Part shown: in pieces, positions 13,085 to 18,310 of the stretch
Layout: each line of letters begins with the position of its first letter
Position numbering within the stretch: the stretch's first letter is position 1
DNA from: CALGSZ01 sp042408955
GTDB lineage: Bacteria > Chloroflexota > Chloroflexia > Thermomicrobiales > UBA6265
Direction of reading: 5' to 3'
NCBI GenBank assembly: GCA_042408955.1
Contig: JBHOQQ010000166.1
Span: 1 to 18,310 of the forward strand
Length of the DNA stretch: 18,310 nucleotides
Notes under the pieces: model-generated
Database searches by the model: none
Told to the model about the DNA's origin: nothing
The model's input: the letters and a program-made list of their open reading frames with translations, nothing else
Made by a program: the position numbers and the translations under genes

Positions 13085-16000
13085 ATGCGCATAGCCATCA
13101 TCCGGAGCGACGCGCGCGCGTGGTTGGCCCTTAGGCTCAGGCTTGGCCAGCATGCTGTATCCCTCATCTTTCTCGCGATCCTGCTCGCCGGCGGCGCACT
13201 CAGGTTCACTGGCCGCAATTGGGACGATGGCCATTATCTCCATCCGGATGAGCGCTTCATCACCATGGTGGCCACCAGCATTCGCTGGCCGGACAGCCTT
13301 GCCGGGTATTTCGACAGCGCGACTTCCCCGCTCAACCCGTACAACAACAATTTCGGCACGTTCATCTACGGCACGTTTCCCCTGTTTCTTGACAAGGCCA
13401 TCGCGGACCTGACGGGCATGAATGTCTACGGCAATTTCCATCTTGTAAGCCGCGCCATCTCCGCGACCTTTGATCTCCTGACCATCGTGCTCGTCTTTCT
13501 CGTTGGGCGCCGGCTGTTGGGCGAGCGCACTGGCCTGCTTGCCGCGCTGCTCCTCTCTGTCACCGTGCTCCATATCCAGCTCTCGCACTACGGGACATTC
13601 GACACCTTTGTGGCGACACTCTGCCTGGCAACGTTTCATTTTGCGCTGCGCGCGCACGAGCGTGGCCACTGGTGGGATTTCGCGCTCTCGGGCGTCATGG
13701 CTAGCCTCGCGATTGCAAGCAAGCTCAGCTCGCTGCCCGTCATTGGCATCGTGGCGCTGCCACTCATCGAGGCGGTCCGGCTCAACGGTTGGCGGGCGAT
13801 GCTCCGGGCATCGAGCCGGCGTTCGATCCCGCCTCTGTTAGGTGTGCTGATTGCGCTCGTTTGTGCCGCCTGGGTCTTCCGGATCACGCAGCCATATGCC
13901 TTCCTCGGGCCAAGTCCCCTGAGCTTCCGGCTCGACCCGCGCTTTGTGCACGATGTGCGGTACTGGCAGGATGTGCAGCGTGGCATCGCGGATATGCCGC
14001 CATCGCACCAATGGGCGAACCGGCCACCAGTTGTCTTCGTGGTCAACAACCTGGTGCGCTGGGGAATGGGCGTGCCGCTCGGCCTCACCGCGCTGTTGGC
14101 ACTCGGGCTTGCCGGTCTCCGGCTCCTCACTGCGCACCGCTGGCCACCGACGTGGCTGATGGTCCTTGTCGGTTGGCCCGCGTTTCACATCCTGTACTAT
14201 GGGACGGCGTTCGCGAAGACGATGCGCTATTTGCTGCCAGCCTACCCGTTTTTGGTCCTCCTGGCAGCCGCTCTCCTCCTGCGCATCGTAGCTTGGGGCC
14301 GGACCCGGGGAATGCTCGCCCACCTCATCGCACTTGTGCCCGTGACGCTCGTCCTGCTCTCCACCGTCTGGTACGCGCTCGCCTTCACGAGCATCTATAC
14401 CCGGCCCGTCACGCGCATCGCTGCCTCGGCCTGGATCTACGAAAACATCCCCCCAGGGTCGGTGCGCACCTCGGTGATTTGGGACGATGCGATCCCATAT
14501 CCGCTGCCAGGTTATCCGAGCCCAAACGAGTACCCTGATGAGGCTCTCGATCTCTACGCAGACGATACGCCCGAGAAGCTGAGCGCGCTGCTGGATTCAC
14601 TCGATCGCGCTGATTACATCTTCGAGACGAGCAACCGCGTCTATGGCTCGGTGGTCCGCATGCCGGAACGCTTCCCCATGACGATCGAGTATTACCGCAT
14701 GCTCTTTTCCGGCGAGCTCGGCTTTCAGCTGGTCAAGACGTTTACCTCGCGGCCGCAATTCCTCGGCATCGAGCTCAACGACGACAACGCTGAAGAAGCA
14801 TTCACCGTCTATGACCATCCGAAAGTGCTGATCTTCCGCAAGACTGCCGCCTATGACCGGGAGCGCATCGCGGAGCGGCTCGGCGCCAAGCTGCAGGGCG
14901 ACATCGCGCCGATCCGCAGCAACCAGGCTGGCTACAACATGCTGATGATGGACGATGCCGAGCGGCGGGTGCAGCAAGCTGGCGGAACCTGGAGCGATAT
15001 CTTTGACCGGGAGAGTTGGGCGAACCGCCATGCCTTGCGGGCGTGGTATCTCGCTCTGCAGGTCATGGCGCTGGCGGCGGTTCCGTTGTGCTGGCGCCTG
15101 CTGCGGGGATTGCCCGACCGAGGCTATGCCGTGGCGAAAACGATCGGCCTGCTCATCCCGGCATGGTTCGCCTGGCTCCTCGCCAGCTTCCACATCATGA
15201 GCTTTGGCCGTGAGGCGGTCATCGCCGGCATTGGGCTCACGGCAGCGCTCTCGCTGCTCGTGCTTATCCGCCATGCCCGGACATGTGTTTCTGATCTGTG
15301 GCGGCGCTGGCCGGAGATCGTCGTCACTGAAGTGCTGTTTCTGGCTGCCTTTTTTGCCTTTGCTTGGCTGCGCTCGAAAAATCCCGATCTGTGGCATCCC
15401 TGGCGAGGCGGCGAAAAGCCGATGGAGTTTGCCTATTTCAATGCCATCATTCGCTCTACCCACTTCCCGCCCTATGATCCCTGGTTTGCTGGCGGCTACA
15501 TGAACTACTACTACTTTGGCTGGGTCATCCTGGCATCGGTGGTTAGGCTGACCGGCGTGATTCCGGCGATTGCGTTCAATATCGCTGTGCCAGCGCTCTT
15601 TGCGCTGCTGGTTGTCAATGCCTGGTCGTTCACGGTGACCATCCTGCGTCTACTTGGACGAGAGCTCCGCATCCGCCGCGGCGCAGCGCTGCTGCTCGGG
15701 CTGACCGGACCGCTGCTCGTTGCGGTGATGGGGAATCTGGATCTCGCGCGACGCATTGGACGAGGGGAATACGGATATCAGCTACCCGCTGCCAGCCCGC
15801 TCGCGCTTGGAACCTTTGGTGACATCGTTCGGGGCGTTTGGCGCGTGATCACCGAAGCTCGTCCTCTCCCCAGCAATGCCTTTTGGGATCCCTCTCGCGT
15901 CATCGAGGGCACGATCAACGAGTTCCCGTTTTTCAGCTTCCTCTTCGCCGACCTGCACCCGCACATGATGGCCCTGCCATTCACGCTGGCCGCGCTGATC

Positions 16001-17698
16001 GTTGCCGTGGCGATCGTCCTTGGCCGCCGCTGGCCTGAGACCACGCCGGCTGATCCAGTCGAGCCAGCGCTGCCGCTCTTTCGGCCGGTCGCTGGCTGGC
16101 AGGCGCTCTGGAAGGGGATTCCCTGGCGCCTGATTATCGAACGCGCTGGCTTGGTCGCTCTCGCGGCACTGGTCACCGGCGTGCTGTATCCCCTGAACAC
16201 GTGGGATTTCCCCACCTATGTGCTCATCACGGCCGCGGCGTTCGTGCTTCTGGAGGCGCTCGCCCTAGGGGAAGCAGCAGGTGATGCTGGCGAACCGCGG
16301 GAACGGCCCGTGTGGCGGTTGTCGTTCGCCGCATTGCGCCGGTCCGGCATTTGGACGCTCGGCACGGTTCTGCTCGGTAGGATCCTCTTCTGGCCGTACT
16401 TCGCCCATTATGCCCAACCGAACAGCGGATTTGAGCGCTGGACGGCACCGACGACCAAGCCTGGCGAGTACCTCATCATTCATGGTGTCATGCTGTACAT
16501 CCTTGTCACGTTCCTCCTCGTCGAGTTGATGGTGGCATTGCCAGCGCGCATGCCCTGGCCGGTGCTCCGCCCGCTGGGATTCCGGTGGTCGTACACCGTG
16601 GTCGCGCCGGAGGAGCGGCGGCTGTACGCCTCACTCGCGATGGGCGCGCGGCCAATCCCCATCCGCCCAGCAACGGTTGTCGCGATCGCTACCGGCCTCG
16701 CCATCGTCCTGGCGATTTGGCGCGACCGGTTAGCACTGCTGCTCGTCGCGGTCTTCGCGCTGGCGGCGCTGTTGGCCTGGCAGCGGCGAGATGACCCGGC
16801 ACGCCTGTTCCTCTGCGGGATGATCGCGCTGGCGATGGTCATCAGCGGTGCGGTCGAGCGCTATACCCTGCGAGGAGACATCGGCCGGATGAACACGGTC
16901 TTCAAGTTCTACCTGCAGATCTGGACGCTGCTGGCACTGGCGGCGGCCGTTGGATTGGCCGTTCTCGTGACGCGACGGCGAACGCTCTTCTCAATGCCGG
17001 TGCGATTCGCCTGGGGCGTTTTGGCGCTCGTCCTGATCCTGGCTGGGCTGAGCTACCCAATCAAGGCCACGCCCGCTCGCCTAGCAGACCGCTTTGCTCC
17101 CCTGCCACGCACCCTCGACGGCATGGCGTACATGCCGTGGGCAACCTATAACGACGTGCCTGAGGGCCGGCCCGGCCAAACGTACTCCCTGGCGCCGGAC
17201 TACGAGGCGATCCGCTGGCTGCAGGACAATGTCCAAGGCTCACCAGTCATCCTGGAAGGGATTACGCCACTCTACCGCTGGGGCTCGCGCATCAGTGTCT
17301 ACACTGGGCTACCGACGGTGATCGGCTGGGATTGGCACCAGACGCAGCAGCGCGCTGGGTACGGAACGCTGATCGAGCGACGAAAGCAGGATGTTGAGCA
17401 GATGCTTGGCTCGCGCGCATCGTTTGATGAGATCCGTCCGCTGCTCGACAAGTACCACGTTCGGTACATCTACATTGGTCCTCTCGAGCGGACGTACTAC
17501 GACGCGGCCGCATTGCAAAAGTTCGACCGTGCCGCCGCGGAAGGGAAGCTGCGCATCGTTTACCAGGCTAGCGGCGTCACGATCTACGAAGTGCAAGAGA
17601 GGTTAGGGGGTGGGGGCTGGGCGGGGTTCGGGAGTCAGGGGTCGGGGGTCGGTATGGGGGCTAGGGTGCTGTCAGCCATCAGCCTTCAGGACGGGTAG
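13085..17698 (+). CDS. Giant membrane protein: GT-C glycosyltransferase fused to DUF2298 (YYY) domain
   Basis: A 1537-residue multi-pass membrane protein. The N-terminal half (about 20-440) is a GT39/PMT-like GT-C transferase: a first helix, then WDDGHYLHPDERF (46-58) with the acidic residues expected in the first outer loop, many helices, and HYGTFDTFVA. An outer soluble domain (about 450-630) follows. The C-terminal half (about 740-1340) is the Chlor_Arch_YYY/DUF2298 domain: GGYMNYYYFGW with Tyr808-810, a conserved ADLHPHMMALPF near 955-966, and further helices. It closes with a second soluble domain (about 1370-1505). The final 32 residues, Gly-rich (LGGGGWAGFGSQGSG...), are encoded by intergenic-type repeats. 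ATG 13085 has GAGGGTGGGA directly upstream; GTG 13079 is an alternative. GT-C enzymes move sugars from polyprenyl carriers to acceptors outside the membrane; the DUF2298 role is unknown. Fits the glycan block upstream. Confidence 0.88.
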   Translation: MRIAIIRSDARAWLALRLRLGQHAVSLIFLAILLAGGALRFTGRNWDDGHYLHPDERFITMVATSIRWPDSLAGYFDSATSPLNPYNNNFGTFIYGTFPLFLDKAIADLTGMNVYGNFHLVSRAISATFDLLTIVLVFLVGRRLLGERTGLLAALLLSVTVLHIQLSHYGTFDTFVATLCLATFHFALRAHERGHWWDFALSGVMASLAIASKLSSLPVIGIVALPLIEAVRLNGWRAMLRASSRRSIPPLLGVLIALVCAAWVFRITQPYAFLGPSPLSFRLDPRFVHDVRYWQDVQRGIADMPPSHQWANRPPVVFVVNNLVRWGMGVPLGLTALLALGLAGLRLLTAHRWPPTWLMVLVGWPAFHILYYGTAFAKTMRYLLPAYPFLVLLAAALLLRIVAWGRTRGMLAHLIALVPVTLVLLSTVWYALAFTSIYTRPVTRIAASAWIYENIPPGSVRTSVIWDDAIPYPLPGYPSPNEYPDEALDLYADDTPEKLSALLDSLDRADYIFETSNRVYGSVVRMPERFPMTIEYYRMLFSGELGFQLVKTFTSRPQFLGIELNDDNAEEAFTVYDHPKVLIFRKTAAYDRERIAERLGAKLQGDIAPIRSNQAGYNMLMMDDAERRVQQAGGTWSDIFDRESWANRHALRAWYLALQVMALAAVPLCWRLLRGLPDRGYAVAKTIGLLIPAWFAWLLASFHIMSFGREAVIAGIGLTAALSLLVLIRHARTCVSDLWRRWPEIVVTEVLFLAAFFAFAWLRSKNPDLWHPWRGGEKPMEFAYFNAIIRSTHFPPYDPWFAGGYMNYYYFGWVILASVVRLTGVIPAIAFNIAVPALFALLVVNAWSFTVTILRLLGRELRIRRGAALLLGLTGPLLVAVMGNLDLARRIGRGEYGYQLPAASPLALGTFGDIVRGVWRVITEARPLPSNAFWDPSRVIEGTINEFPFFSFLFADLHPHMMALPFTLAALIVAVAIVLGRRWPETTPADPVEPALPLFRPVAGWQALWKGIPWRLIIERAGLVALAALVTGVLYPLNTWDFPTYVLITAAAFVLLEALALGEAAGDAGEPRERPVWRLSFAALRRSGIWTLGTVLLGRILFWPYFAHYAQPNSGFERWTAPTTKPGEYLIIHGVMLYILVTFLLVELMVALPARMPWPVLRPLGFRWSYTVVAPEERRLYASLAMGARPIPIRPATVVAIATGLAIVLAIWRDRLALLLVAVFALAALLAWQRRDDPARLFLCGMIALAMVISGAVERYTLRGDIGRMNTVFKFYLQIWTLLALAAAVGLAVLVTRRRTLFSMPVRFAWGVLALVLILAGLSYPIKATPARLADRFAPLPRTLDGMAYMPWATYNDVPEGRPGQTYSLAPDYEAIRWLQDNVQGSPVILEGITPLYRWGSRISVYTGLPTVIGWDWHQTQQRAGYGTLIERRKQDVEQMLGSRASFDEIRPLLDKYHVRYIYIGPLERTYYDAAALQKFDRAAAEGKLRIVYQASGVTIYEVQERLGGGGWAGFGSQGSGVGMGARVLSAISLQDG
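17606..17665 (+). repeat. G-rich repeat with quadruplex motif inside the 3' end of the giant gene
   Basis: G-runs at 17606-17610, 17612-17616, 17619-17621 and 17623-17626 are separated by 1, 2 and 1 bases, a canonical G-quadruplex pattern on the coding strand. More G-runs of the GGGAGTCAGGGGTCGGGGG type continue to 17665. Similar GGGGTCAGG/GGGTCGGG sequence appears at 3270-3302 and at 18195-18225, both noncoding. Confidence 0.7.
17671..17689 (+). repeat. Heptamer NTCAGCC repeat
   Basis: GTCAGCC-ATCAGCC-TTCAG, two full heptamers and a partial one, in the last codons of the giant gene. The same unit recurs at 18234-18259, and its complement CTGAAGGCT-like form lies at about 3333-3345. Confidence 0.6.
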
Positions 17699-17718
17699 GG
17701 GCGCGATTCATCGCGCCC
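17699..17718 (+). terminator. Perfect inverted repeat at the stop of the giant gene
   Basis: GGGCGCGAT (17699-17707), TC, ATCGCGCCC (17710-17718), starting one base after the TAG stop. In RNA it would open to a 7-bp GC stem with a 6-base loop. No T-tract follows, so termination is possible but not shown; it is also the core of a repeat found again at the window's right edge. Confidence 0.45.
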
Positions 17719-17740
17719 GGTCAGGAATCGGAGGAGCGCC
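17701..17740. repeat. GCGCGAT-ATCGCGCCC repeat, copy 1
   Basis: This 40-base block aligns with 18271-18310 with about five mismatches over the central 38 bases, including the CGCGCCCGGTCAG core and the GGAGGAGCGC / GTAGGAGCGC end. The following bases (about 17736-17753) repeat the start of the unit in a diverged form (GCGCCATTTATCGCGCCC), suggesting a tandem arrangement. Confidence 0.75.
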
Positions 17741-17861
17741 ATTTATCGCGCCCAGCCTCTCTTCACCGGGACGCGTGGGTGCCGGACGCCGGACGGGCGA
17801 TGCCGCCCCTCGCGCGGGGCTAAGCCGAGGCAACGTCTCCCCACAAGCTCGGGTGGCGCTC

Positions 17862-17925
17862 AGCCCCCATCGCGCGGGGCTAAAGACCCCGCGCTGCGAT
17901 CACAAAGCCGGCTAAAGCCGGCTGG
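17862..17925. repeat. Dispersed palindromic repeat, copy B (intact)
   Basis: Contains the perfect hairpin GCGCGGGG (17872-17879), CTAAAGA, CCCCGCGC (17887-17894). After a GCGATCACAA-type spacer come two copies of the self-complementary AGCCGGCT (17906-17913, 17916-17923). It matches 645-706, more than 17 kb away. Confidence 0.85.
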
Positions 17926-17952
17926 TCGTGCCACGACCGGTGACAATTCCAT

Positions 17953-17966
17953 CCCCCTTCAGGGGG
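17953..17966. repeat. Short GC hairpin
   Basis: CCCCCT (17953-17958), TC, AGGGGG (17961-17966). Perfect 6-bp arms in noncoding DNA, followed by CTTCG, not by a T-run. It could add to transcription termination after the giant gene. Confidence 0.4.
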
Positions 17967-18194
17967 CTTCGTCTGCGTGGTGAGCCGTGTCCCGAGCACA
18001 GCGACAGAGCGAGGACGTTCGCCCCGCGCGAGGAGGCTGAACGCCCCTGCATGCTACTCGGCAACGGAGCATATACTCAAACCCCGCACGATGGGCAGCA
18101 TCGCCCCACGCCGAGCCTCAGCCAGACCCGGCACGCCAGCACAGTCGGACCGGTGGCCGCCCGCTAGTACGCCTCTCTGCCAGCATTAGCGGGG

Positions 18195-18218
18195 CACCCC
18201 TGGGTCGGGTCAGGGGTG
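18195..18218. repeat. 8-bp inverted repeat carrying the G-rich motif
   Basis: CACCCCTG (18195-18202), GGTCGGGT, CAGGGGTG (18211-18218). Perfect arms, 8-base loop. The right arm and loop contain the GGGTCGGG/CAGGGGT words of the G-rich repeat family. Confidence 0.5.
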
Positions 18219-18233
18219 AGGGCCACGGGAGCC

Positions 18234-18259
18234 GTCAGCCGTCAGGTATCAGCCGTCAG
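18234..18259 (+). repeat. Heptamer NTCAGCC repeat, second array
   Basis: GTCAGCC, GTCAG, GTATCAGCC, GTCAG in a row, the same unit as at 17671-17689. It lies directly before the second GCGCGAT...CGCGCCC unit, the same order as near the stop of the giant gene. Confidence 0.55.
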
Positions 18260-18270
18260 GCATTGCAGCG

Positions 18271-18310
18271 ACGCGATCGATCGCGCCCGGTCAGAAGTCG
18301 TAGGAGCGCG
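18271..18310. repeat. GCGCGAT-ATCGCGCCC repeat, copy 2 (cut by window edge)
   Basis: ACGCGATCGATCGCGCCC then GGTCAGAAGTCGTAGGAGCGCG, matching 17701-17740. The central GCGATCGATCGC is itself a perfect palindrome. The repeat probably continues beyond the right edge. Confidence 0.75.

Larger units (their letters stand above)
17699..18310. other. Repeat-mosaic noncoding region at the right end
   Basis: About 610 bases without a credible gene: open frames of 70-101 codons run across repeats and resemble nothing known. It contains two copies of a GCGCGAT...CGCGCCC unit, one intact palindromic repeat (17862-17925), hairpins at 17953-17966 and 18195-18218, and heptamer repeats at 18234-18259. The right edge cuts a repeat. 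Confidence 0.65.

Noticed and set aside
12489..13094. A 201-codon frame over the end of the methyltransferase and the following gap
   Set aside because: Its first third is a shadow of the methyltransferase in another frame, and the rest has no recognisable pattern.
17610..18189. Open frames of 70-101 codons at the right end
   Set aside because: They read through repeat units and hairpins and resemble no protein; their length is expected by chance in GC-rich DNA.
17862..18310. Possible CRISPR array in the right-end repeats
   Set aside because: The repeats are of several different types, not evenly spaced, and lack similar-length unique spacers; no cas gene is present.

Overview
The window is GC-rich DNA that most resembles a Chloroflexota genome of the Thermomicrobia/Sphaerobacter type. 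This is inferred from gene content only: several secreted proteins with twin-arginine (Tat) leaders of the form SRRxxxR, cupredoxins with Thr/Pro/Val-rich linkers, and a giant membrane protein with the Chloroflexi/archaeal YYY (DUF2298) domain. Gaps are filled with dispersed palindromic, G-rich and heptamer repeats. No rRNA, tRNA, CRISPR array or insertion sequence was seen.

Layout. (1) Positions 1-276, minus: the 5' end of an exported-protein gene that runs off the left edge. (2) Positions 277-1107: about 830 bases without a credible gene, carrying degenerate dispersed repeats. (3) Positions 1108-2614, minus: a DinB-like protein and a two-helix membrane protein, probably co-transcribed. (4) Positions 2930-4736, plus: a small Cys/His zinc-ribbon-like protein and an AI-2E/PerM-type permease. 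(5) Positions 4841-9191, minus: an exported copper/redox block made of a two-domain multicopper oxidase fused to a plastocyanin-like domain, a double-cupredoxin protein, and a ScyD/ScyE-like beta-propeller. It converges on block 4 at a strong inverted repeat (4743-4794). (6) Positions 9649-17698, plus: a polysaccharide or glycolipid block made of a CDP-paratose/tyvelose 2-epimerase-like dehydrogenase, a GT4 glycosyltransferase, a SAM methyltransferase, a probable methyltransferase remnant, and a 1537-residue fusion of a GT-C glycosyltransferase with DUF2298. (7) Positions 17699-18310: noncoding, a mosaic of at least four repeat types.

How the genes may work together. Block 5 looks like an extracytoplasmic electron-transfer or copper-oxidation module: all three products carry export signals, and two of them together hold three separate cupredoxin domains plus the trinuclear-cluster oxidase. 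Block 6 would make a nucleotide sugar, transfer and modify sugars on a carrier, and finish with a lipid-linked-sugar transferase at the membrane. Both are inferences from families and gene order.

The points most worth following are the oxidase-cupredoxin fusion next to the duplicated cupredoxin, the repeat-derived G-rich tail at the end of the giant membrane protein, the DinB-like protein lacking the usual metal ligands, and the dispersed repeats shared by the two ends of the window.
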